From NCBI GenBank assembly GCA_025201805.1, contig MU619266.1, forward strand, positions 1-64,000: a DNA stretch of 64,000 bases. The letters are read 5' to 3'. This document shows, in pieces, positions 49,480 to 62,253 of the stretch (the stretch's first letter is position 1; every line of letters starts with the position of its first letter). Below the pieces are notes generated by a model, which saw only the letters and a list, made by a program, of their open reading frames with translations, did no database searches and was not told the DNA's origin. This stretch comes from Parasitella parasitica. Lineage: Eukaryota > Mucoromycota > Mucoromycetes > Mucorales > Mucoraceae. The translations under genes were made by a program, and so were the position numbers.

Positions 49480-50633
49480 ATATTACTAATTTTCTATTTT
49501 CCCCCAAACCGAACCCCCCCCCCCTCCCTATTTTAAATGAATTTTGAATAAATTTGTATGATGTTGTAATTATCTGGATGTGTATTTTGATCCAGGTCAA
49601 CGTAATGAAATTCAATAGACGGACTAATCTAACCTGGTTTTTTTTTTGGCATGTACAAAAACCAGTTAAAAGAAGGCCTTTCTGTTCACGCGCACCCAGT
49701 CAGCTCAGACGAATATTGCGAAATGGATGTCTCTTCCGGGTGATAGCAATACTGGATTTTGGCAACATGAAACTTGCTTCAAAATTCAGCGAACGGAACT
49801 CCATCAAGGGAATCAAAATCTAAGCCGTTGTCTATGTGAATCACCAACAGAACAAACTTCAATTCAAGCTTACATGAGAAAAAAGTGTGTGCTGGATGCT
49901 TTCCAAGAAGGGCTCCTGAAGGTCTCAATGAGAGCCATTAGACTCTTCGCACAGGTAAAAGATAAACAAATTTGTTACTGCTAATTTGAGCTCGATGCGA
50001 GTCCTTCGTATTGCAAGGCATCATTTATTGAGGTATGCTGGAAGATCTCCAATGGCTTGTGACAAAGAATCCCAAACTGAACAGCTGAATGCATATAAAA
50101 CAAACAATGATTCCATAAGGGCTACCTTCCTCAAATGACTGAAACAATCACAACTGCCACCAGACGTCTCAGAAATATGCACGGTTTACAGAAAGTTATT
50201 TTTGGATGATGATATCTGATGATAATACAAGTCTGATGGTTTATTTTTCCTGATTTTATTTGGTCCTGCGGCCTTAACATTGTCTATGGGCGTATCGCAA
50301 ATAGCAAAACTTTATGTGCAAGCGGAGCAATAGATCCTACAATGCTTATAGCTTTAAGGTCTTACTATTAACCAACTCATATCGTCAAAGATAAAAAGTC
50401 ATTCAACAAGTAAAGTACTGGTTATTATTTATCCAAAAAGACAATTGTCCTGTGTTGTACATTGAGCAGCTCTCGATTAGGGACTAGTTTTATTCACTAC
50501 TTGTTAATGGTTCTAAGGCTATCAACTAGAGATCTACAACAAGCTTTGTACCCTCATTATATAAGCATTAGAAGAAGAAAGACTATGAAACAAGGCTGAT
50601 TCTTTTATTGCACTTGAGAAAAATGGCAAGCTT
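49480..50633. other. Intergenic, no supported gene
   Basis: It follows the FAS stop with a C run near 49516 and an imperfect inverted repeat (arms 49631-49642 and 49657-49667). Open frames at 49554-49984 have no recognised homology. Confidence 0.5.
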
Positions 50634-53553
50634 TCAGCTTCGCCGAGCTTTACGTACAAGTTTTGCAAATGCTTTTTTCGTTATTTTGTGTGTAGTACCA
50701 ATTTTGAAATGATGGAAATAACCCTATGCAAATCATGTCATTAAGAAAATACATACTTTACACAGAATAAACCGTACATACCGTATTGTTTAAAAGCGCG
50801 AATGGCGTAGGGCGATACTCGGGATCAATTTGCAGCAAAGAATGCACCAAGTCGATGTAATCTTGCGAGATACCAGTTACTTGAAGAATAGGTGGACATC
50901 TAGTAGACAGTATTTGTCGAGCGTGCAAGATGCTTTTTCTATTTATTTCCCGTGGAGTGTAGCCACCTACTAATGGAATGCCTGCAACCAATTCAAACAT
51001 TAAAATGCCAAGAGACCACATATCAGATTTTTCGTCAAACATTTGGTCTAAATCAGCTACTTCAGGGGCAACATACTGTAAAGAGAGAGGGGTTAGGTGA
51101 GGTGCCATAAGCTTGAGTCTATCCTCTGTTTCTTACCATGAAGGTTCCTCGGAATTCATTCTCTTTGACGCCTACATTGCCCAGAAAACCAAAGTCAGTC
51201 AACTTGATACTACCATTGCGGTCTACGAGTACATTTCCCGGTTTGATATCAGCATGGAAGAACCCCTCACCGTGTAAATAAGCCAGGGCACTCATGAGCT
51301 ACACACATGGAATGGTAAGTAAATACGATTCATCAAAGTTTACTATGCACTTCTTACCTCGTTTGAAATATACCATGCAAATGCTTCATCAAAAGCACGT
51401 CCATACCGACGGTCGAGATTGTATTTCATAGTATCAAGACTAAATACCATTTTAGGCATGATGATTTGCACCGTTCCAGATTCAGGATTCAGCAGCACTT
51501 CATGCAATCGCATCAAATTGCAGTGATTCAGGTTTAAGCCTTTGATTTCGTTCATTATGTCTAGGGCATTCAATTCAGCATCCAAGAGCTCCATATCTCG
51601 CATAATTAGGATCTCCTTCATCACGAACTGACTGCGGGCTCTGTTGATGTATCTAATAGCTCTCACCGTGCCTGTCGCGCCACTACCAACTTCTTCATTG
51701 ACTTGAAACAAATACTTGATGTATCGCACTCCGAAACGACCTTGCAGATCCGCTCTTAGCCTATGACAAAAGCTGTCTATTGTCTTTTTGTATTGCAGTC
51801 GCCAGGATTCTGTATATGTGCATTTAGCTCCAGATCCCTCTTGTGCACGCTGATTTTGATCACTTTGGTCGCTACTAACAGGTGAATTGGCTGATAACAG
51901 TACTGGTGCTAGCATTTGAGCTATACGATGCTGGATTTGTTGCTGCTGCTCTTCTTCATCTTCTCTCTGATCTTGCTGTTGGGGATAATTTTGAGGAAAT
52001 TGCTGTTGTGGATAGTGATGACCTTGCAGTTGTACAAGTGGAATTTGAAGCCCCTGTTGGTGTTGTAGCTGAATGTTTTGATTTTGAGGGTTATGTTGGT
52101 GTTGGTGTTGTTGCTGAAAAAGTGGAATGTGGAAACCCTGTTGCTGTTGTAGTTGCACATTTTGATTTTGAGGATTTTGTTGGCGCAGGTACTGCTCTTG
52201 TCTTTGTAGTTGCTGAAGTTGGTATTGCTGATATTGTTGATGCTGATATTGTTGTTGATGCTGCTGATGCTGAAATGCATATCCCTCAAATAGTCTATCA
52301 TGACGCTGTTCATCGAAGTGCTGAAATTGCTGTTGTGGAAAATGCTGACTTTGCAGCTGAGTATCCAGAGGTTGAAGACCTTGTAAATGTTGTAGCTGAA
52401 TACCTTGCTGGTGCTGTTGTCGCAGGTTTTGTTCCTGTTGTGGGGGATATCCGTCGAATAGAATATCCTGAAATTGTTCACGAAAGAAGTGCTGCTGCTG
52501 TTGCTGTTGTTGAGGGCTGCCATAAACAAAAGTGTCTTGATTGAATTGGTTTACTGTGGGTGTATAAAAACAATTTGGTGCAGCTGGAGGCGGGTTAAAT
52601 AATAGTTGCGGTTGCTGTAGTGGCATTTGGAGGTAAGGTGGAGGTGAGCTTAGAGGTGGAGGTGAGATTTGCGGTGGAGATGTCCAGCCAGTGGTGATAG
52701 GAGTAGGTCCCCAATTAACATTTGTTATAAAGTTTGCCGAGTACAAACCAGGAGGTGTTGCTATGGTAGGTGGAAGATCAGCAGTGGCAGGGGCCATAGT
52801 ATCAGGAGGACTATCAATGGTGGCGACAGGAACAGCAGGAGTTGCAGGAGCCGGAGCAGTAAAAGTGACAGCAGGAGCAACAGGGACATCAGCATGACGA
52901 GTGACACGACTTGGTGGATCAAGTAACAATATGGACTGTCCCTCCATATATCTGTAACTCCAGACTCGAGGCATACCAGGTGAAATATTTGCAGGAGTAC
53001 CACTTGAACTTTGTTCATTCAAGTCAGAAGCACGATCAGCAGAACCAGAATTTCCGGCGGCCATATTCAGGAATTCCATAATTTCTCTTTTATCAAATGC
53101 AACATTCACAGCTTGATGATCCATTTCATAATAAAGGCGTTCACAGTGATGTTGCATAGGAAATGAGTGTCGAATGCGGTTGCAAGGTGTAGAAGGTAGC
53201 GCAATTGAAACATTTGTTGCTGGTGCTGATTCATCTACCACAATAGCATGTCCAGATTGGCTGATGTTGACGAACTGCTCAATAGCTGACTGCTCCATAA
53301 TCTTTTCCCAAATAGTCTTGTCTAGCTTATCAGCCATCCAGTGCGAGCTAGAAAGTTTCTTTTGCTGTAACTTGATCCATTGTTGCATTGGCGTAGTCAG
53401 TGTCGAAAATGGTTTGTTTCTATGGTAATTAATGCCAAATCCGAATCCCAAACCGCTCAAGTTGAGCTTGGTTATTATGTTTGGTTCAGTTCTGACAGCG
53501 GTATTTGGTAACTGAGCACTGTTACCGAAAAGAATAGTTCGCAAGGAATTCAT
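50634..53553 (-). CDS. Protein kinase with long Gln/His-rich N-terminal region
   Basis: A predicted Ser/Thr kinase of uncertain subfamily. Four exons, 53553-51358, 51298-51137, 51075-50782 and 50723-50634, give 913 residues. Residues 1-610 are low complexity: Pro/Ala-rich, then Gln/His-rich tracts across about 51940-52540. The kinase domain (about 612-890) has a glycine loop GSGATGTV, the VAIK-type Lys in FVMKEIL, catalytic loop [14 protein letters not shown] in LTDFGFLG and the APE region YVAPEV. The catalytic loop reads HAD where most kinases have HRD, so the activation-loop-coordinating Arg is absent. The catalytic Asp, Lys and Asn remain, so activity is possible. The C-terminal exon ends in a basic tail ([17 protein letters not shown]). 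Divergent from SMC2 across about 1 kb. Confidence 0.86.
51940..52540. repeat. CAG/CAA and CAT-rich coding low-complexity tract
   Basis: Imperfect trinucleotide repeats encode Gln/His runs in the kinase. On the other strand they create a spurious open frame of 220 codons. Confidence 0.8.
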
Positions 53554-54590
53554 AATTGGTTTTCCTAGGCAGCGTAATGCAATGGAAGAGAAAAAGAGAA
53601 ATTAGAGGAAAGAAAAGAGAAATAAAGGGAATGCGAGCAAAGAGAGAGTAAAAGGTTAATGTTCCAGCCCTTCAAAGAAAAATGGCATCTTTATATAAGG
53701 TTGACTCTTTCATTCACAGTCATCATGCTTGCCATTGTGTAAATACAGTTGGTATTATTGATCCGTCATTTCCATTTAAGTACCTGACAATGGAAATCGA
53801 AAACTCTTAAAACTGCAGGTTTGTTGCCAGATGAAATTATAGAACGATGCTATGAACTAAAATCATTAAATCAATGTCTCACTGTTGCTTACCATTATAC
53901 GGCACATTACGCTTTAGGATTATCGCTATTACGCTTGACGGTACTACACGAAGCAAACATGAATTCATGTCCAGATCTTGACAACAAAATTCATACTTGA
54001 AAGCAATCATATTGAACATTCTCCATAAAAAAATATAGTATGCAATATTAGAAGCTTGCAGATTTTAAGTAATAATGGTCATAAGAATCAATGCTGTAGA
54101 TGCTGAGAAAAAACCCTTTAAACTTTAAATTGCCCTGAAAATCCGACTTTCTTAATTTGTTTCTTCTGCTGTTCATTGTCGAACAATATGAATGCAGACG
54201 ATTTATTGAATTAAGAATTTTTTTTTAATTAAATCATCAGGCTTTGATAAATTGATGTCCTATTTCCATTAGCAGCAATATATCAGCAGGGATGCAAATC
54301 CAGAGGCTGATACATCTCGCAAAATAACACTAAAAAACAAGGTTTGTTGGCTCCCGAAACCCACATTTATGGCTTGATATCTTGGCGATTATTAGCACAT
54401 CTACCGTTTTAGGAGGACGAATTTTCTACAGAGTATGTTGCATTGGCACCCAGAGTTTGTTCGACTACTGCCAAATCAGGCACACGCGTGGCAAGAGATA
54501 GATATTGTTTGTGTTCCAAGCGTGACCGCGGTGAAAGGTCAACATTTCGTTTTTCATTTTGGCAACATCCGCATCTTGTTTTGCTGCACA
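53554..54590. other. Divergent intergenic region, kinase and SMC2
   Basis: No gene is supported. An open frame from 54435 runs in frame into SMC2, but conserved SMC2 proteins start at the [14 protein letters not shown] block, so it is taken as 5' leader. Confidence 0.5.
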
Positions 54591-57500
54591 ATGTATCTTG
54601 AAGAACTGCTTATCGAAGGGTTCAAGTCTTATGTGTCAAGAACTCAAATTACAGGATGGGACCCCGAATTTAATGCTATCACTGGCCTGAATGGCACTGG
54701 CAAATCCAACATTTTAGATGCTATTTGCTTTGTATTGGGTATCACCAACTTGTCTCAGGTAAGCTGAATAGTTAATAACAAAGGGCTTTTTAGATTGACA
54801 GAATCTTTGATTAGGTGAGAGCAAGCAATCTTCAAGATTTGATTTATAAACGTGGCCAAGCAGGTGTGACAAAGGCTTCTGTTACCATTGTGTTTAACAA
54901 TGAGGATAGGGACAGAAGCCCAGTCGGTTTTGAAGCCTACAAACAGATCACCGTGACCAGACAAGTAGGCTAGATATAGATATATAGTTAATATATAGTT
55001 ATAAATATATATATACATATTTATATATATATCTATATTTATATATACAGGTCATTTGTCGGAGGCTTGCAGTATTAACATGATACGGATAGGTATTGAT
55101 GGGTGGCAGAACCAAATACATTGTCAATGGTCACAATGCGCAACAGCAAACAGTTCAGAACCTCTTCCAATCAGTCCAATTGAACATTAACAATCCCCAT
55201 TTCTTGATAATGCAGGGTCGTATCACCAAAGTGCTAAACATGAAACCCGCCGAAATTTTGAGTATGGTGGAAGAAGCTGCAGGAACAAAGATGTTCGAGG
55301 ATCGAAAAACAAAAGCTATTGCAACTATGGCCAAAAAAGAGCGCAAAGTCGAGGAGATCAACACACTTTTACTAGAGGACATCATTCCCAAGTTGGACCA
55401 TCTTCGTGCAGAGAAACGAGTTTATCTGGATTTTCAAAAGAACGAGGCCGAGATGGAACGATTAAACCGTCTAGTCATTTCTTACGAATACAACAAGCAT
55501 GAAGAAAAGCTCAGCAAGTCTGGAGCAGACAATGATGCCAAAATCAACGAGCTCAAAACAAAAGTGCAGGCTGCCCAAGACGACATCAAAAAGCTGGAGC
55601 TGCAGAAAAAATCCGTATCTGAAAAAATGAAGAAGGATTCATCCAGTGGCATCAAAATTCGTGAGTTGGAAGCTCAGATCAAGGAACACTCGACTCAATT
55701 GGTGAGACTAAAGACCAAAAAGGACTTGCTGGAGTCGTCCACAACCGACGAACAAAGGTCTTTGTCACAGCTGGCTACTCAGAAAGGCGAATTAGCACTG
55801 AACCTGGACGAAAAAAAACACGCTTTCGAGAGAATCAACCAAGAATATGAAGTGTTCAAGAAAGACTACGACGAAAAGACGGCAGAAATGAAGAATACAG
55901 ATGAACTGATTCAAACATTGACTACGGGCATCTCTGCAGAAGAAGGGCGTGAGAATGGCTACATGGAACAGCTGCAGCATGCTAAAAACACTGTGAATCA
56001 AGCGTCGACGTCTGAGGAGCAAGCGTTATTGAAGATCAGACATTTGCAAAGAGAGCTTGCAGAGAAGGAGCCGCAAGCAGTGAAAGCACTGGCAGAAAGC
56101 CAAGGCTCTGTAATAGCATTGGAGCAAAAAAAGATTGAAATCTCTAAAACCCAAACTCAATTGAACGCATTGAACTGGGATCCAGAGATGGAGAATAGCC
56201 TATTGCGCAGAAAAAATGGCGAACAAGATAAAGTGAATGAATTGTATGACGAAAAAGAATCATTGACAAGAAAGTTGTCCAGTCTTAATTTCCAGTACTC
56301 CAATCCCACACCTGATTTTGATCGCTCGCAGGTCAAGGGTCTCGTTGCTGAACTAATCACACTGGACAAAAAGCATTTTGAAGCCTCTACAGCTCTAGAA
56401 ATTTGTGCTGGTGGTAAACTATACAATGTTGTTGTCGAAAATGAAAAAGTGGGAGCACAGCTTTTGGATGGCGGTAGATTGAAGCGTCGTTGGACATTGA
56501 TTCCACTTAATAAGATCCAGGGGCAAAAAATATCTGATAGTAAGCTGCAAGCAGCCCGAGATATTGCTCCGGGCAAGGTGGATTTAGCATTAAGCTTGGT
56601 GGGATATGAAAATGAAGTTTATCAAGCTATGGAATGGATCTTTGGCAGCACTTTTATATGTCATGACGCTCAGACAGCAAAAGATGTAACGTTTAACAAG
56701 CAAATTCGTGCCAAATCGGTGACCTTGGATGGAGACGTGTATGATCCCTTTGGTACTCTTTCCGGTGGATCCAAACCCAATTCAGCTGGCATTTTAGTCA
56801 AGGTGCAGGAATTGAATCAAGTAAATCAGGAAATTGAACATCACACCAGATTATTGGAATCCTTAAATAGGGAGATTCATGCATCGCAAAAGTCAATTGT
56901 TGATTACAAGAAATGCAAGCAACGTTTAGATCTTCAAACACATGAGTTGACTTTACTTGAGCAAAGGATGAGCAAAAGCACACATGCTCAATTAGCTGCC
57001 CGTGTCGAATCATTGAGAGCACAAATTGTTCAACAAGAGGAGATTGTGCACCAGGCTGAACAAGATAAACAAACTGCCTTGCAAGAATGTGATCGTATTG
57101 AAAGCGAGATGGCCGATTTTAACAACAACAAGGATTCAAAGCTTGATGAAATGAACGTACGTACGTATGAATTTGTAATGTGTATGGTGTTTAATGCCTT
57201 GAAATACCTGCATAGGCTCGTGTGGAGAAGCTAAAGTCCCAGCTGAAGAAGAGTGCTATCAAATTAAAAGACATGCAGCGTGCAGTACAAACATTTGAAC
57301 TCGAGATAGAACAGCTGGAAACAGATATCGTCATTTGCGATAATGAGATGCAAAAAGTGCGTGATGCTATTGACGAGTACAAGACAGCGACAGTCAACAT
57401 GAAGCAAGAAATGGACACAATAACAGATGCAATGAAGGAGGCCAAAGACGAGCTGGAGACAGAAAACAGGGCCTTGAATGCTCACAATGAGGAATTTAAC

Positions 57501-58606
57501 GATCTAAGTGCTATCCATGAGCGTAGAGCGGCTGAATTGGTCGACATAAGTTTACGTGTACAAAAGATCACTCATGATAATGAACGATTCCAAAAAGAAA
57601 AGCAGACTTCTGAACAAACAGTGCGTGATTTGGAAGCTCAGAATAATTGGATTGCGGATGAAAAACAGTAAGTGACACACACACATACACACACGCTGCT
57701 CGTTGAAATGCATGCTGATTTTGCCACTGCTTTGGTATAGCTTGTTTGGCCAACCTGGCTCTGCTTATGATTACAACAACATTAGCTTGGTTGATGTGCG
57801 AAAGCAGCTTCAGCAATTAAGCTCAAACCACGAAAAAATGCGCAAGCAGATCAATGTACGTGTTATGAACATGATTGACAAGTAAGGATATATACAATAG
57901 AGTCTACTTTACGCGGTATTTGACCTTTATACTAGCGTTGAAAAGAAGGAGGCCTCCTTGAAAGAAATGCTGTCTACAGTTCAAAAAGACAAGCAAAAGA
58001 TTGAGGATACCATTGTTACTCTTGAAAACTACAAAATGGAAGCTCTTGACAAGACATTTCGCAAAGTGAATCAAGATTTTTCAGACATCTTTGGCGATCT
58101 TTTGGACGGAAATACATGCAAATTACAGGCCCCTGAAGGGAAGTTGATTTCCGACGGGCTAGAAGTGAAAGTATGTCTTGGTGGTGTTTGGAAGCAAAGC
58201 CTAACAGAATTGAGTGGTGGTCAAAGGTAAAATGGCGTTTGTGCTCGTTCTAAGCGCATGTCTAATTGTTTGTATTCCTCCTAGATCGCTTATCGCTTTA
58301 TCATTGATTCTTTCACTACTTCAATTCAAACCAGCGCCCATGTACATTCTCGATGAAGTCGACGCAGCCCTTGATTTATCTCATACCCAAAATATCGGTT
58401 CTTTATTACGAACACGGTTCAAAGGGTCTCAATTCCTTGTGGTTTCATTGAAAGATGGTATGTTTAATAATGCCAATGTCTTGTTCAAGACAAGATTCAA
58501 GGATGGCACATCAGTCGTTGAGAGAACTACACCGCATAGAAAAGAAACTGGTCGTAAGCGTGGACGCAATGACAAAGAGAATAGGCCTGTCATTGCCTCA
58601 TCTTAA
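54591..58606 (+). CDS. SMC2: Condensin ATPase subunit SMC2
   Basis: Core ATPase of condensin for mitotic chromosome compaction. Seven exons, 54591-54758, 54815-54964, 55093-57156, 57216-57667, 57741-57881, 57936-58226 and 58285-58606, give 1195 residues, normal for SMC2. The N-terminal head has Walker [10 protein letters not shown] and [17 protein letters not shown]. Coiled coils flank a hinge (about 510-650) with [19 protein letters not shown]. The C-terminal head has the signature LSGGQR and Walker [12 protein letters not shown] with [20 protein letters not shown]. The exon 2/3 intron (54965-55092) is an AT-rich simple sequence, and the true acceptor is GATAG just before GTATTGATGGG. Confidence 0.97.
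54965..55060. repeat. AT-rich simple repeat in an SMC2 intron
   Basis: Interspersed TATATA units make up most of the 128-base intron 2 of SMC2. Confidence 0.85.
57673..57694. repeat. AC microsatellite in an SMC2 intron
   Basis: A short AC run with one interruption, near the donor of the intron 57668-57740. Confidence 0.8.
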
Positions 58607-58781
58607 ATAAACATTTCTGCCCCATAATAGTATTTGACATGATTCTTGAGACACTACAAATAATAATGGTTGAGGCTTGTCGTTTCTAAATGCTGCTGAA
58701 ACTTGAACCTTTTTCCGGCTTGAAATCGCGTTTGCTCTGCTGTATTTTTCTTTATTTTGACTGACATTTACACAACACGCC

Positions 58782-59802
58782 ATGAAAAGAAGTAGAGAAA
58801 ATCAAGCGGCTGCTCCCAACAAAAAGCAAACAACATTGCTTTCTATGTTCAAGCCTGTGGCGAACGCTTCTTCTACTGCAACTGGAACTAATGTTGAAGC
58901 TTTGAGGGTATCAACAGGCACAGGCACAGGCACCAAGCAAAAGAACCCTAGCGATTTATTTAAAAACGTGGACCAAGAAACCTTGGATTTGCTTGATCTC
59001 GAGATCACTTCGCTAAACTATGGATGGCTCAAAGAACTTGCGCCTGAATTAACCAAGGCCTATTTCTTAAAGTTGAAAAAGTACCTGAAAGAAGAAATAG
59101 CAGCCAAGAAGACTATATTCCCACCTTGTAAGTTAAACTCGTACTCTTGGATGAAACAATCAACTAACACATATAACGGGCAGTGAACCAGATTTACAGC
59201 TGGTCAAATTACACACCTCCCTCAAAAGTCAAGGTTGTCATTCTCGGTCAAGACCCTTATCATAATTTCAACCAAGCACATGGTCTGTGTTTCTCCGTTA
59301 TCAAAGGGGTGAAAGTCCCACCATCGCTTGTCAACGTGTACAAAGCACTGCAGATCGACTATCCAGACTTCAAGATTCCAACACATGGCTATTTGGAAGA
59401 ATGGGCCAAGCAAGGAGTTTTGCTGTTGAATACTAGTCTGAGTGTAGAGGCACATAAGGCGGGAAGTCATGCTAATCAGGGATGGGAGCAATTTACTGAC
59501 GCCGTTATTAAGTACCTCAATGAGAAGAGAGTAAACATTGTGTTCATGTTGTGGGGATCTCATGCGCAAAAGAAAGGTGCTCGTATTAACAAATCCGTAA
59601 GTTAAACAGAATGAAATGTCTTGAATGCATCATCTTAACGATCATTTCATAAATATAATAGAAGCATTGCGTTCTCTCCAGCGTTCATCCTTCACCGCTG
59701 TCTGCTCACCGAGGATTTTTTGAATCCGGTCACTTTAAAAAGGCAAATGAATACCTAAAAGAGCATGGCCAAGACGAAATTAATTGGAATTGTTTAGTGT
59801 AA
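58782..59802 (+). CDS. UNG1: Uracil-DNA glycosylase (family 1) with N-terminal PIP-box
   Basis: Removes uracil from DNA to start base-excision repair in nucleus and/or mitochondria. Three exons, 58782-59127, 59184-59596 and 59662-59802, give 299 residues. Catalytic motif A is [20 protein letters not shown] (water-activating Asp), and motif B is [12 protein letters not shown] in exon 3 with the catalytic His and the Leu-type intercalation loop. [17 protein letters not shown] and [10 protein letters not shown] are also family blocks. Near the N-terminus [12 protein letters not shown] fits a PCNA-interacting PIP-box (Q-x-x-L-x-x-x-F), like that in human UNG2, and the start MKRSREN is nuclear-signal-like. 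It follows SMC2 on the same strand and ends 50 bases from the convergent RING gene. Confidence 0.96.
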
Positions 59803-59852
59803 TTGTATTATATAGTTGTAATAATCGTTGTAATAAACACACAAAAGAGGGG

Positions 59853-61321
59853 TCAAACGTCAACCATCACGTCTTTTCCTCTTGAATCTTGCTTGCACAT
59901 TGGACATCTAAAATTCAATGCTAGCCATTCATGCACACAGGCCTTATGAAAGTGATGTTTGCACCTAGTGTAAATGCTCATCAGAAGCTAGCCACAATCG
60001 ACTGGGATTACACTTACCATAACCTGCATAAAACATCGCCATCTTCGTACGTTGATAGACAAATCACGCAAACTTGATCCTGGACGTCTGGTATTTCTAA
60101 TATATCTAGGTCCTGCTCAATTTCTGATGGCGTATCAACCAAGCCTAAATATAGCCATAATTTATCAAATAGACCGGGCTTTTGTTTTTGATGTTGTCGC
60201 TGATGATGGTCTGATTTACTAAGATCAATTGTAATTTGGGTATCGTTTAGTGTTGTTAGTGTTGTTAGTGTGGTTGAGGTAGTGGTAGTGGCAGTAGTGG
60301 CAGTAGTGGCAGTAGTGATAGTGGCAGTGGGATTTACGAGTTTAATATGATTTGATGTTTCTGTGGAGCCTATGATTGATTTGAATTGATAAACTGGAAT
60401 TGCTGCTATTTCTTCAGCTGTGGCGCCACCCATGTAAACACCATCATCCACATGCAATAATCGCATGCCCACTAGTACACATGGCAAACAAAACATAACC
60501 GAAGTACATAAGAAGATGGGCACAGACAATATGAGGTATCCATATACAATCAATCCAAGCGACAAGTAATACAATGGCTGTGCTGTATCTGAGCATGTGG
60601 ATGAAGAAAATAACATATAATTTCCAATGATAAACCATAAAACAGCAAACAAGTCCAAAGCTGATTTTGCTCTATCAATCCACGCTTTCAACAAGTTATC
60701 ATCCAGCATATCTGGCTGCAGTCGTTGCGCTGTAGGTTGTGGTATTTGATGTGCTGGCGTCAAGAAAGCAGGATATTGATTTCGATTTGTAGATGTTGGC
60801 AAAATAGGAGGTGGAAATGAGACAGGTCTGTTGCGCTCGCTCATGGCGTATGCTTCGCTTAATTCAGCTCTTGCGCTAGATCGAGGAGATACAATAGTAC
60901 TTGTCGGCCTGCGACGAGGTGCTAAATGCAGATAAATAGTAATGGGGGCAGTTAAAACCAAACGTAAAATGTACACGGTAACAAACACTCTTAGAGGTTT
61001 ATCGCAATACATTTCCCAAGAATAGAATAGCACAGCTATACTTGCAATGATCTGCATACCGACTAGTGTCATTGAGCATCCCAACAGTAACTTTGATTGT
61101 CTTGAACTTCTACGCCAATTCAGCACAAAATGAGTAAACCAGTGCGATCTTACTCTTCTTGATGTTGGTGCCGTACTTCTGGAAAAATTTACGGCATTTG
61201 AAGCGGAATTGGACAATATCTGTGGCAAGGCAGGCCGTGTTGAGGAGGAGGACGAGGAAGCTGATGAAAATGATAGATTGGATGGCTGATGTCGATGACT
61301 TAAGCTGGTATTTGAAGGCAT
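59853..61321 (-). CDS. RING-H2 membrane-anchored E3 ubiquitin ligase
   Basis: Putative membrane ubiquitin ligase. Two exons, 61321-60018 and 59964-59853, give 471 residues. Four or more hydrophobic segments are visible (about 75-100, 112-135, 222-242 and 250-290). A Thr-rich linker follows, encoded by a 9-base tandem repeat. The C-terminal RING is interrupted by the intron: CVICLSTYEDGDVLCRLW then CKHHFHKACVHEWLALNFRC and PMC. Its C-x2-C ... C-x-H-x2-H-x2-C ... C-x2-C spacing is RING-H2-like. The Ser-rich N-terminus has no signal peptide. The substrate is unknown. Similar plant and fungal RING proteins with N-terminal membrane spans act in the secretory pathway. Confidence 0.87.
60280..60330. 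repeat. In-frame 9-base minisatellite in the RING gene
   Basis: Tandem GTGGCAGTA units (plus-strand reading) encode the Thr/Ala run between the membrane part and the RING domain. A length change by whole units would keep the frame. Confidence 0.8.
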
Positions 61322-62253
61322 TTAATCGCTATAACAAGAATTGGTTAGTACTCAGTTATTACAACACACCCTCAGAAAGACAAATTTACATGTATAGAGG
61401 TTATGTAGAATAGATAGATTTCGAGTTAAACATGTATACTACACAAATAATAACAAAAAAGAATTATATATTATGTACAAAAAGGACCAATCTATGTCTG
61501 AAGACCCTTTTTTTTTAGTTTTACATATAACAATATATAAAATGAGAGAAAGAAAGAAAAAAAAAATACTAGAAGGGCTAGACAAAAAGGATTATAAGCA
61601 TTTTATTGGCTCGGTCGCCTTTCCCTCTCTCCTCTCCACCATGTCAATATATGTTCGTATATGTGACACCAAAATGAATATATGAGCATGGATTTGTAAA
61701 ATGTTGTTCTATTGCCTGACATTTTTCTTGCACTAATGTCGATCACCTAATAATAGTCAGTGATTCATTTGTTATATTTATTCTCTCTCAAATTTTGAAA
61801 TCATCATTCAACTTATCGTGACAATAGGCGGCTCATAGGAACCACAATCATTTCCTGGAATTTGGAATGAGATGTATTAAATGACATATTTTTATGCTAT
61901 TACTATTCTCTATTCAGGAATTCCTATGGCCTATTTGGTATTCATCTAGAGATTTTGCATAAAATCCGTATGCTACTTGGCTTTTATAAAATATGTCTTA
62001 AGGTAAAATCGACTACCCCTTTAACCAACTTTTTCATCTGGAGAAAACATTTATTTTTATGCGCCTGTGTTATGAAGCTTTTGATCCGCCTTACAAAAAT
62101 AACACCATTTGCTATTATAACGAATCAGAAAGAATGGTTCCATGTTATGGCGAAATCAAATGCGAAATGATAAGAAAGCATTTTTAACGAGATGCAGATG
62201 TAGCTTTTTATTGGTGTTAAAAAATGAACACCAGAAAGGGATTCTCACAATAA
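61322..62253. other. Intergenic, no supported gene
   Basis: AT-rich sequence between the RING gene start and the stefin-like gene end. Short open frames only. Confidence 0.5.

Noticed and set aside
49554..49984. Possible small gene after FAS
   Set aside because: The two frames overlap out of phase and give no recognisable protein; no convincing splice model.
51882..52544. A 220-codon open frame on the plus strand
   Set aside because: It is the antisense of the Gln/His-rich part of the kinase; repeats of CAG/CAA lack stops on both strands. No domain is seen.
54435..54590. N-terminal extension of SMC2 by 52 codons
   Set aside because: SMC2 proteins begin at the [18 protein letters not shown] block; the extension has no conserved features and is probably leader.
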